Positions 51,308-58,705 of a stretch of 64,000 bases of DNA are shown here, one piece after another; the first letter of the stretch is position 1, and each line of letters begins with the position of its first letter. Position numbers and translations under genes: made by a program. The DNA is taken from the NCBI RefSeq assembly GCF_900184965.1, contig NZ_FXYA01000214.1, positions 62,001 to 126,000 of the forward strand. The letters run 5' to 3'. The DNA is from Akkermansia muciniphila (GTDB lineage Bacteria; Verrucomicrobiota; Verrucomicrobiia; Verrucomicrobiales; Akkermansiaceae). Below the pieces are notes generated by a model. That model searched no databases and was not told the DNA's origin. It was given only the letters and a program-made list of their open reading frames with translations.

Positions 51308-52025
51308 TAATGATAAAAATAATACATCGCTCCATGATCTGAAGCTCTCTGTTATCTAATTTTATAGACAATTTTGTATATGATATAAGTCTATCAAAAA
51401 TACATTCTATAAATTTAGGAATTTTTTGTAGACAGTGATATTTTATATAAAAATATATTGAAAAAAGAGTTGCTATTTTTGCATTTAAATTATTTTTATC
51501 TATTTTTCTATAAAATTCAACCATTGTTTTGAAATAAGAATCATCAAAATATTCATCCAAATCATTTTTATGAGATTGTAAATTAATATTATCTATTAAG
51601 TCACCAAGTATTTTGCATACTATTTGATGGCAAGTTGATAATGTACCTGTTCTTTTAGTAACTTCTCTATATTTTAATTTTTTTATCCATCTATATCTGT
51701 GCGGAAGAAGGTTTGGATTAATATTATAAAATATTGGAAATATAGTTATATTGTTGTTGTTTCTCTGATAGTAAATGAGATCTAGCTCCTTATTTGCCAT
51801 TTTACTAGAAGAAAAATTGTCTGATAATATAACAACAGCATACTTTGTTTTCAAAATTCCGTTTTTAAAATTGCTTTCATATAAATCATCTCCTAATAAT
51901 GTTTCATGGTAATCATACCATATATTCATTCCATAATTTTTTAGATGATGCATCATTGACTGAACTACCGTCTTTCTATCCTTACCAGAGAAACATAAAA
52001 AAATTTGTGGGGGAATATAATCCAT
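51282..52025 (-). CDS. thsB: TIR-domain protein (ThsB-like signal generator)
   Basis: The ATG at 52025 gives 247 residues (MDYIPPQIFLCFSGKD); a TTG six bases earlier lies inside the 17-bp repeat. The first ~140 residues are a TIR domain: IFLCFSGKDRKTVVQSMMHHL, the YDYHETLLGDD BB-loop region, YAVVILSDNF and the probable catalytic Glu in ANKELDLIYYQ (residue 80). The C-terminal ~100 residues are helical and unrecognised. In Thoeris, ThsB uses NAD+ to make a cyclic ADP-ribose isomer that activates ThsA. This is not the DUF1863-type ThsB of B. cereus but a classical TIR, as in other Thoeris loci. The convergent arrangement with thsA is unusual. Confidence 0.85.
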   Translation of the reverse strand: MDYIPPQIFLCFSGKDRKTVVQSMMHHLKNYGMNIWYDYHETLLGDDLYESNFKNGILKTKYAVVILSDNFSSSKMANKELDLIYYQRNNNNITIFPIFYNINPNLLPHRYRWIKKLKYREVTKRTGTLSTCHQIVCKILGDLIDNINLQSHKNDLDEYFDDSYFKTMVEFYRKIDKNNLNAKIATLFSIYFYIKYHCLQKIPKFIECIFDRLISYTKLSIKLDNRELQIMERCIIFIIINNQYLVK

Positions 52026-52040
52026 AATCAATAGTTATCA
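52024..52040 (-). repeat. 17-bp repeat, copy 2 (in front of the TIR gene)
   Basis: This is an exact inverted copy of 49854-49870. On the minus strand it begins 7 bases after a TATAAT -10 box at 52052-52047, so it occupies about +1 to +17 and its end overlaps the first bases of the TIR start codon. Confidence 0.85.
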
Positions 52041-52070
52041 TTCTTTATTATAGAACGGAATTATATAGAA

Positions 52071-52164
52071 TAGTCTTGTTGCAAGATTTTCAGAATATTC
52101 TGGCTATTGATATTCAGAAAATTGTTCCGACAACAAAGTCGGAAAGATCAACAAAACAAGACTA
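52071..52164. repeat. Nested inverted repeats between the TIR gene and the recombinase gene
   Basis: TAGTCTTGTT at 52071-52080 is inverted at 52155-52164. Inside it, TTTTCAGAATA at 52087-52097 is inverted with one mismatch at 52111-52121, and TTCCGAC-AACAAA-GTCGGAA forms a hairpin at 52125-52144. The array could be a recombinase binding/crossover site, or the last hairpin could simply terminate recombinase transcripts. Confidence 0.55.
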
Positions 52165-52179
52165 AAGTGAATAATTTAG

Positions 52180-53139
52180 TTATAGAATTATCTGCATATT
52201 TTTTCTTGGGTGAAAATCCTGAAGAATGGATCTTTGTTTGGCAGCACTGACGTGGGTGTAAATTTGGGTAGTGGCGAGGGAGCTGTGGCCGAGGATGGTT
52301 TGAATGTATTTTATGTCTACACCTTCTTCCAGAAGGAGAGTTGCAAAGGTATGGCGAAAGGTGTGTGGCGTTACGGGCTTGAGGATGCCGGATTTTAGGG
52401 CCAGTTTTTTGATCATGATTCTTACTGACTGGGAGGATAGATTGCGGCCTAGGCGGTTGATGAAAAAGAATGCGTTCTGCCCGGAAGAAGAAAGGCAAAG
52501 ACGCTGATATTCCCGGAGAGCGTTCAAAATAGCGTCTTGGCATAGTTGAATAACACGTTCCTTGCCTCCTTTTCCATATACCTTGATGAAGCCGTGATGG
52601 AGGTTCACGGAAGCAAGACGCAAAGCGCATAGTTCGGATACCCGGATTCCTGTGCCGAACAGAAGTTCCACTACGGCAATGTTACGGACTATTTCCTGAT
52701 AACGGTAACCCGTTTTGCCGGAACAGGCATTTTTCTCCTGGTACAATGTAGTCAGGATGGAAGATACTTCCATCGAGTCCATTACGGGAGGGAGTAGGAA
52801 GGGAACCTTGATGTTGATTTTGAGTTTTCTCATGGGGTTGATGAAGTCGTCGTCTTCCCTTTCAATAAAGTTTAGCATGGCTTTGAGCGTAGCCATTTTC
52901 CTTTTCATGGTTTTGGGCTGAAACTGCGACAGTGATTTGACGTATTGCTTCAAGTCTTCCACGGAGATGGAGGGCAGGGAACATATCTGCCGTTGATCCG
53001 TCATGAAGGCCACAAATTGTCTCAAATCGATCGCATATGCTTTCAGGGTTTTTTCACTGAGGTTTTTTTCATATTGGGAATGGAACAAAAAGCGTTCGGT
53101 AGTGTTTTCTAACAGAGATGAATGTGATGTGTTTGACAT
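52180..53139 (-). CDS. Tyrosine recombinase / integrase (XerC/D-like)
   Basis: The 319-residue protein starts at 53139 (MSNTSHSSLLENTTERFLFH). It has an N-terminal core-binding domain (about 10-95) and a catalytic domain with R166 in FGTGIRVSEL, K190 in GKGGKER, H259 and R262 in PHTFRHTFATLL, H285 in LGHSSLATTQ and the nucleophile Y294 in YTHV, so it looks active. The size and motifs fit Xer-like or small integrative-element recombinases. It borders the Thoeris module and a decayed helicase gene, so it probably belongs to the element that brought them, or acts on the nearby inverted repeats. Composition is intermediate between the AT-rich module and the host. Confidence 0.9.
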   Translation of the reverse strand: MSNTSHSSLLENTTERFLFHSQYEKNLSEKTLKAYAIDLRQFVAFMTDQRQICSLPSISVEDLKQYVKSLSQFQPKTMKRKMATLKAMLNFIEREDDDFINPMRKLKINIKVPFLLPPVMDSMEVSSILTTLYQEKNACSGKTGYRYQEIVRNIAVVELLFGTGIRVSELCALRLASVNLHHGFIKVYGKGGKERVIQLCQDAILNALREYQRLCLSSSGQNAFFFINRLGRNLSSQSVRIMIKKLALKSGILKPVTPHTFRHTFATLLLEEGVDIKYIQTILGHSSLATTQIYTHVSAAKQRSILQDFHPRKNMQIIL

Positions 53140-53560
53140 AGCGGAACGGAATAATGGGAGTATTCCGCGGTTGCAAGGTTCTTTTTGATCCTGAATGAAG
53201 ATGGAATGTTTGAGCCGTGGGACGGCTAGGTGTGCAAAAAAACAGAGAAGAATGGTTTTCGTGAAAGGGAATTTCGGCTCTGCTGACCATGGAGCCGACG
53301 ACCTATATGTCCCAGTCCGTTGCGTTCGGCGTGACGGATGAATTCTTTTTCCTTCCGGGTCATCAGATATTGTGACGGTTGTTCCTAGCCCGCTAACAAT
53401 GCCAATTTGCCTCTGAATATTATTCCTGTGACGCAGCCCCTTGAGGACATGAACCATCTGGACGCCATAGGGTGGCAACGCCTGGCTGGCAGCCCTGTAC
53501 CGTTCACTACTACAGGGGACTTTTTGAGCATTACTTGCACACTTTGTGGAAACGGTCTAA
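53140..53560. other. Region upstream of the recombinase, no intact gene
   Basis: About 420 bases hold the recombinase promoter and degenerate sequence. Short reading frames are present but none has a recognisable domain. Together with the helicase remnant that follows, the stretch looks like decayed mobile-element DNA. Confidence 0.4.
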
Positions 53561-53914
53561 CTGATTATTGACGATACAGCGGTTATTTCCATCAACGAAT
53601 TCCGGGCCAAGACGCGCTGCGTCATGCTGGATCTGGGTAGCCTGACCGTTATTGGCGTGGATTATCTACAACTGATGCGTTCTACGCATGTCCGACTTGC
53701 GGGAGTCCGCTCCCATCAAGCAGGACGCGGACATGATAGGCCTGCTTTATCGCTCCGACTACACCGCTGAGGGCAAGAACCAGCGGCAGCAGCTCGCCAA
53801 AAACCGCAACGGCTCCTCAAGAGCATTCCGCTCCGCTTTGAAGCAGAACTCATGCGTTTCTCTTTTTCCCGTCCTGATCCTTGCGATTATTTTAAGGATT
53901 CACTCTTGCCGTGA
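53561..53914 (+). pseudogene. Remnant of a DnaB-type replicative helicase gene
   Basis: Three pieces in different frames match the C-terminal half of DnaB. The first, from 53561, reads IIDDTAVISINEFRAKTR and then TVIGVDYLQLM (Walker B region). The second, from about 53688, reads SDLRESAPIKQDADMIGLLYR and QLAKNRNGSS. The third reads IPLRFEAELMRFSFS and stops at 53914. About 30-40 residues between the first two pieces are deleted and at least two frameshifts are present. The gene is dead. It probably came from a phage or other mobile element. Confidence 0.75.
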
Positions 53915-54093
53915 TTTATGGTTGGTTACACCGGACGGATGAAAGGAGCCTGGATTCCCGAGAGGGAAACGGTTTCTGGAATTTTATTTGGACAGGAATA
54001 TATCAGGCATTCCCGTTCCTCAAAAAATGATTGCCGTGTCCGTCTGAAACGGGTAGCATGCCAAAAATCGTTGTTTAATCCTGCATTATCTGT

Positions 54094-54804
54094 ATGAGAT
54101 ATTTTTCCAAGCATTCCGGAATGGCTCTGCGCTGTTCCTTGTCAGGGAGCAAAGGGTTTACCCTGGTGGAACTGATTGTCGTGATCACCATTATGGTGGC
54201 CATGATGGCCCTGGCCGCCAGCATGTTAAGAGGTGGGGGCAGGGGGCAGGGCCTTCAGGCCGCCGTTGAAATGGTGGACGGCCTGGTGCAGGAGGCGCGG
54301 CTGGATGCCATGGGCAAAGGAACGTGGAGCCGCCTGATTATTGTGAGCACTCCCGATGACGAAGCCCGCAATATGCGAACTTTGGGCGTGATGTCCAAAA
54401 ATACCCGCACCGGGAAATGGCATCTGGTGAACCGTTTGCAGACTCTTCCCGCCGGTTTTTACGTCAGTCCTGCCTACAGCACCCTTCTGGAAGGTTCGAA
54501 GAAGGCCCGGGGCGAGAAATCCACGGCCCGCGATTTTTCCAGCCGTGACGGGCAGGATACCGTCAACCTCCCCGGCAACAGAATGACGGATATTTACTTC
54601 ATTGAATTTGACGAGGAAGGCCGCATGTCCCAGCCGAACGCCCCCACCCGCCTGGTGGTGGTTGCCGGTTCCGCCGGGAACGGCAAGGAGGAGAGGCCAA
54701 CCCCGATGGTGGACGGCAAACCGGGCCTGGCAGGCGGCATTGTGATTTATCCCAAAGGCAATATCAGCCGTCTGAGGACGACGGAGCAGGTGATTCCCAA
54801 TTAG
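54094..54804 (+). CDS. Prepilin-like protein 1 (GspH/FimT-like; resembles Verru_Chthon cassette protein D)
   Basis: The 236-residue protein has a type IV prepilin leader and helix, GSKGFTLVELIVVITIMVAMM, with the cut expected before F22 and Glu at +5. The helix is followed by GGGRGQGLQAAVEMVDGLVQEARLDAMGKG, similar to the start of GspH/FimT minor pseudopilins. It is first of three pseudopilin genes in a row with gaps of about 30 bases. Verrucomicrobia have such sets (Verru_Chthon cassettes), and position and sequence suggest the D-type member. Export or surface assembly is likely; the exact machine is unknown. Confidence 0.8.
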   Translation: MRYFSKHSGMALRCSLSGSKGFTLVELIVVITIMVAMMALAASMLRGGGRGQGLQAAVEMVDGLVQEARLDAMGKGTWSRLIIVSTPDDEARNMRTLGVMSKNTRTGKWHLVNRLQTLPAGFYVSPAYSTLLEGSKKARGEKSTARDFSSRDGQDTVNLPGNRMTDIYFIEFDEEGRMSQPNAPTRLVVVAGSAGNGKEERPTPMVDGKPGLAGGIVIYPKGNISRLRTTEQVIPN

Positions 54805-54835
54805 TTTCTGTGATATAAACCGGATTTCCTATTTT

Positions 54836-55636
54836 ATGTTGACCAAGCGTATGAAACAGTCTCGTGCCAAGGGGTTCACCCTGACGGAAGTGGTGCTTGC
54901 GATCGGCGTGGTTGCCGTGCTGATCGTCGTGTTCATGGCCATGTTTATTCCTGCCAGAAGGACGGTTCAGTCCGCCCTGACTATTCGTGAAGCGGACCGC
55001 ATTGTTCATGCCCTGACGGCGGAACTGGGAGAACTCCGCAATTCCGAGCGCGCCGCGTCCAACGCCAGAAAGTCTTCCTCATCCAAATATGTTTCCGCTT
55101 TTGACAAGGCGTTTTACTGGATGCAGTTTACGTCCAGGCCTGCTACGACCATTCTTGTTTACAATTACAGGGCGGATTTGACCAAAGGAGCCCGCAGGGA
55201 CGGAACTCCCCAGCCCTGGCTGGAGGAAGGCGGAAGCGTTCCCGGCAAAAATACGGCGGTAGTGACAGGGGTTTGCCTGGCGAACAACAAAGAGCGTTGG
55301 GATGATTTCAAGGCCCTTGTGGGTCCCGTCTTCGCCGTGCGCATGACCCAGCTGGTGGTGGAGCGCATGGATTCCAGCTCTTACGGGTATAAACTGGCCC
55401 CCAAGTATGGAACGATTTACAATCCTTATAACCGCGGCAAGGTGATTAAGGAACCTTCCCTGTATGTTTATACGCCGGAGAAAGGAGGAGGCCTGAATTT
55501 GCCGTGGGGGGCGGAAGTCCTGTACCAGGCGGAGTTTTTCCAGCTGTTGAATACGGATCCCGAGCGGTTACAGCATTTAACGTGGGAAAATTTAAAGACT
55601 CCCGTGTTTACGCGCAATCTCGCTTTCCGCCGTTAG
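54836..55636 (+). CDS. Prepilin-like protein 2 (resembles Verru_Chthon cassette protein B)
   Basis: The 266-residue protein starts MLTKRMKQSRAKGFTLTEVV, with the cut expected after G13 and Glu at +5 of the mature protein. The helix (VVLAIGVVAVLIVVFMAMFI) is followed by a region with READRIVHALTAEL that fits GspI/J-like pseudopilins. The C-terminal part (VLYQAEFFQLLN) has no recognised domain. It is the middle gene of the cassette. Confidence 0.8.
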   Translation: MLTKRMKQSRAKGFTLTEVVLAIGVVAVLIVVFMAMFIPARRTVQSALTIREADRIVHALTAELGELRNSERAASNARKSSSSKYVSAFDKAFYWMQFTSRPATTILVYNYRADLTKGARRDGTPQPWLEEGGSVPGKNTAVVTGVCLANNKERWDDFKALVGPVFAVRMTQLVVERMDSSSYGYKLAPKYGTIYNPYNRGKVIKEPSLYVYTPEKGGGLNLPWGAEVLYQAEFFQLLNTDPERLQHLTWENLKTPVFTRNLAFRR

Positions 55637-55666
55637 CGGGCATTATCTGAAGACCTCTGAAAAAAC

Positions 55667-56737
55667 ATGAAGACATTTGCCAAAATCAAATCCGGCGCGT
55701 TCACCCTGATTGAACTCCTGGCAGCCATGACCATCACTACCGTGCTGGTTCTGGTCATTGTGGCCCTGACTTCCCGCGGGGTGGATATCTGGAGATGGGT
55801 GTTGCAGGATGTGCGGACCACGACGCTTGCCCGCACGGCCATGGATACCATGACCAAGGATTTTGAAAGCATGCAGTTCCGGCCCGGGAATCCCTTTGAG
55901 TGGATGCTGGTGCAGCGGGACAGCGACCTGGTTGCCCGTGCGGGAAAGACTGCGGTTTCCAGGAAAAAGGGCCGAGCGTCCTCCCTGGATGAAGCCCGCG
56001 TGAACCTGATGACCATGGGGCCGGAAGGCGCCAAAGTCACGAATGCCTCTCAGTTGGTTTTCTTTACCACGGCTACAGACCGCAACCCGGCCAAATCCAG
56101 CATGGATATGCGTAATGACCGCATCATCGGTGACGTGAATTGCGTGGGGTACAAGCTTCTTTACCGCGATCAGATTCTGGATCAGGACGCTACGGCGGAG
56201 TCTGACGGTTTTCCCGTTTATTCCCTGTACCGCAACTTGATCAGTGCGGAAGATACCGTGCGGAACCTTCTGGGGCAGCAGGATCTCTGGTCCGCTTACG
56301 AACGGTACCGGCAGGATGAAACCGTCCCTTCCAACTTCCTGGTGGAGAATATTGTGGAAATGACGCTGATTTTTGAAGTGGATTACCAGAAAAAGATCGG
56401 CAATTCCGGCAGCAACAAATCGGACAAGGATGCCACGCAAAGAGCATCCGTGCTGGTTCCTGTCATGACTACGGGCGCCAACCGCCTCGGCTCCTGCACC
56501 CAGATGGATGTGTATGGCAACCGCCTGGATATCGTAGGCAGCAGCGTGAATATTGATGATTTGAAATCCGGCCGCGTTACTGCCGTGACGATTTCCATGA
56601 CGGTGGTGACGGATGAAGGCATGGCCCTTGTGGACCAGATCCGGCAGAAGAAGCGTCCCGCTCCCTCTCCTGAAGAATTTTTCGAACGTTATACCCGGTC
56701 TTTCACCCAGCGGATCGCATTGCCTATGAACCGTTAG
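55667..56737 (+). CDS. Prepilin-like protein 3 (GspJ-like; resembles Verru_Chthon cassette protein C)
   Basis: The 356-residue protein has the leader MKTFAKIKSGAFTLIELLAA, where an Ala lies between the Gly and Phe, so the cut site is slightly atypical. The helix is followed by SRGVDIWRWVLQDVRTTTLARTAMDTMTKDFE, similar to GspJ-type pseudopilins and to the C member of the Verrucomicrobial cassette. The large A-type member usually found with these is not present. It is the last gene of the cassette. Confidence 0.8.
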   Translation: MKTFAKIKSGAFTLIELLAAMTITTVLVLVIVALTSRGVDIWRWVLQDVRTTTLARTAMDTMTKDFESMQFRPGNPFEWMLVQRDSDLVARAGKTAVSRKKGRASSLDEARVNLMTMGPEGAKVTNASQLVFFTTATDRNPAKSSMDMRNDRIIGDVNCVGYKLLYRDQILDQDATAESDGFPVYSLYRNLISAEDTVRNLLGQQDLWSAYERYRQDETVPSNFLVENIVEMTLIFEVDYQKKIGNSGSNKSDKDATQRASVLVPVMTTGANRLGSCTQMDVYGNRLDIVGSSVNIDDLKSGRVTAVTISMTVVTDEGMALVDQIRQKKRPAPSPEEFFERYTRSFTQRIALPMNR

Positions 56738-56829
56738 GCCTGTATCCGGGAAATTGGGAGAGGACGGAGTGTCCGTTGCCGCCTTTTGCCCAGAGCGTTT
56801 CCTGCCATTCATTGTTCTGTAGTTGCAAT

Positions 56830-57570
56830 ATGTTGGGGTTTACAAATATCGTCGGTAATTTATCCCCTCTGCCGGAGCTGGTGCTGTGGCGTGATCCTGT
56901 CGCCAGAAGCGGGGAGGAAGCCATGGCCGTGGACGAAGCTTTGCTGGAATGGGGCAGGAAACCTGTGTTGAGGGCGTACCGCTGGGCGGAACCGACCGTG
57001 ACTTACGGTTATTTTGATGAGGAAGCCACAGCGCGCGCCATTTTCCCGGGTGAGGAGCTTCATTTTGTCCGCCGCTGGACGGGCGGGGGAATTGTGGATC
57101 ATCGGCAGGATATTCCCTTTACTCTGGCCATGCACCGCAAGGGAGAACAAGAGCGTCCTTCCAGCGCGGTTCTGTACCGTTGGATTCATGGGGCGCTGGC
57201 CCGCGTCCTGAGGGATTGCGGCGTGGAGTGCGTGATGCTGGACGGGGATGCTCCGGATGGAGGCCGGGCCTGTTTTTCCAGCCCCGTAACGAGTGATCTT
57301 GTCCTTCCCGGCGGGGAGAAACTGGCTGGCGGCGGCCAGAGAAGAGTCCGCGGAGGCGTTCTTCACCAGGGGAGCATCCAGAATTGTTTTCTTCCTTCCG
57401 GATGGGATGAATTGCTGGCCGCCCGTCTGGCGGAGGAACATTCCCTGTGCGTGGACGCGGAACTGTTCCCCGGCATGGATGCCCGCGTGGAGGAACTGCT
57501 GGCTTCCAAATACCGTACGGAAGCATGGCGTTCCGGCGTACGGCATGGGCGCCCGTCTCAACCACGGTAA
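56830..57570 (+). CDS. Lipoate/biotin protein ligase family (LplA-like)
   Basis: The 246-residue protein (start MLGFTNIVGNLSPLPELVLW at 56830) has the ligase motifs LRAYRWAEPTVTYGYF, FVRRWTGGGIVDH and a K-containing VLPGGEKLAGGGQRRVRGG. These fit the catalytic domain of lipoate-protein ligase A or octanoyltransferase-like proteins, which load lipoyl groups onto E2 and GcvH proteins. No accessory C-terminal domain of LplA is present. It is followed 15 bases later by an aldo-keto reductase gene. Confidence 0.82.
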   Translation: MLGFTNIVGNLSPLPELVLWRDPVARSGEEAMAVDEALLEWGRKPVLRAYRWAEPTVTYGYFDEEATARAIFPGEELHFVRRWTGGGIVDHRQDIPFTLAMHRKGEQERPSSAVLYRWIHGALARVLRDCGVECVMLDGDAPDGGRACFSSPVTSDLVLPGGEKLAGGGQRRVRGGVLHQGSIQNCFLPSGWDELLAARLAEEHSLCVDAELFPGMDARVEELLASKYRTEAWRSGVRHGRPSQPR

Positions 57571-57585
57571 TTTCCCTTTTTTCTG

Positions 57586-58575
57586 ATGAACTATCTTCCT
57601 GATCCCGGCCGCTACAGCCATGCGGCCTACCGCCGCTGCGGGCGCAGCGGTCTGCTGCTCCCTCCCGTTTCCCTGGGGCTCTGGCACAATTTCGGCGCAG
57701 CGGATAATTTTGAAAACGCCCGCCGGCTTATTCACGGCGCGTTTGATGCCGGCATTACGTATTTTGACCTGGCGAATAATTACGGTCCTCCTCCCGGTTC
57801 GGCGGAAGAATGCTTTGGCCGTATTTTCATGCAGGATTTGTCCCGTTTCCGGGATGAACTTGTCATTGCTACCAAAGCCGGGCATTTGATGTGGCCCGGC
57901 CCGTACGGGGACTGGGGATCCCGCAAACACATGCTTGCCAGCCTGGACCAGTCCCTTTCCCGCATGAAGCTGGAGTATGTGGATATTTTCTATGCGCACC
58001 GGCATGATCCGGAAACTCCCCTTGAGGAAACGGCCGGAGCCCTCATTACGGCGGTTCGCTCCGGAAAGGCCCTGTATGCCGGTATTTCCAAGTTCCCGGC
58101 GGAACAGGCCAGACAGATGTGCTCCATGCTCGGGGAGGCCGGCGTTCCGTGCCTGGTGCATCAGGTTCGTTACAATATGTTTAATCGGGAACCGGAAACA
58201 TCCGTTTTCCAAGCTGTCCGGGAAACGGGTACCGGATGCGTCGCTTTTTCTCCGCTGGCCCAGGGGATGTTGACGGACCGTTATCTGGAGGGTATTCCTG
58301 AAGATTCCCGCGCGGCAGGTTCCTCCGTCTTTTTAACAAAAGAACGGGTTCTTCAGTATGGGGATAAGATTCGCCGTCTGGCCGCCCTGGCCCGGAGTCG
58401 GGGCCAGAGCCTTGCCCAGATGGCCCTGGCCTGGGTGCTGAAAGATCCCGTAGTGACCACGGCCCTGATTGGCGCCAGCCGCCCCTCGCAAATCAGGGAT
58501 TGCCTGAAAGCTCTGGATAGCGCGCCGTTTACGCCGGAGGAGCTCTCTCTTATTGACGCAAATGCGGATAGATAG
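57586..58575 (+). CDS. Aldo-keto reductase (YghZ / Kv-beta-like)
   Basis: The 329-residue AKR has YFDLANNYGPPPGSAE with the catalytic Asp and Tyr, VIATKAGHLMWPGPYGDWGSRKHM with the catalytic Lys and the YghZ-type insertion, YAHRHDPETPLEET with the His, and a C-terminal NADPH-binding IGASRPSQIRD. The WPGPYGDWGSRK segment is typical of L-glyceraldehyde-3-phosphate reductases (YghZ). It probably detoxifies short aldehydes with NADPH. Confidence 0.88.
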   Translation: MNYLPDPGRYSHAAYRRCGRSGLLLPPVSLGLWHNFGAADNFENARRLIHGAFDAGITYFDLANNYGPPPGSAEECFGRIFMQDLSRFRDELVIATKAGHLMWPGPYGDWGSRKHMLASLDQSLSRMKLEYVDIFYAHRHDPETPLEETAGALITAVRSGKALYAGISKFPAEQARQMCSMLGEAGVPCLVHQVRYNMFNREPETSVFQAVRETGTGCVAFSPLAQGMLTDRYLEGIPEDSRAAGSSVFLTKERVLQYGDKIRRLAALARSRGQSLAQMALAWVLKDPVVTTALIGASRPSQIRDCLKALDSAPFTPEELSLIDANADR

Positions 58576-58646
58576 GCGCTGCTTTTCCCGTGGAGCTGGT
58601 CTTTTTGCAGGAAGGGGCATTTTCCGTTCCGGACACAGGTTTTTTC

Positions 58647-58675
58647 TTGGAGTAAAGTAGAGCTGGTGTTATGTT
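58647..58675 (+). promoter_or_regulatory. Predicted hppA promoter
   Basis: TTGGAG at 58647-58652 and TATGTT at 58670-58675 are separated by 17 bases. The transcription start would fall near 58682, at the edge of a 17-bp palindrome. Confidence 0.45.
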
Positions 58676-58680
58676 TCCAC

Positions 58681-58697
58681 CACTTTAATTTAAAGTG
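58681..58697. promoter_or_regulatory. Perfect 17-bp palindrome in the hppA 5' leader
   Basis: CACTTTAATTTAAAGTG has perfect 8-base arms around a central T. It ends eight bases before the hppA ATG at 58706, occupying the ribosome-binding region and the predicted +1. It could be a repressor operator or an mRNA hairpin that controls translation. Confidence 0.65.
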
Positions 58698-58705
58698 TAC
58701 TGACA

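Noticed and set aside
53688-53942. An intact 84-residue gene
   Set aside because: It is one frame of the broken dnaB remnant; the matching upstream and downstream parts lie in other frames.
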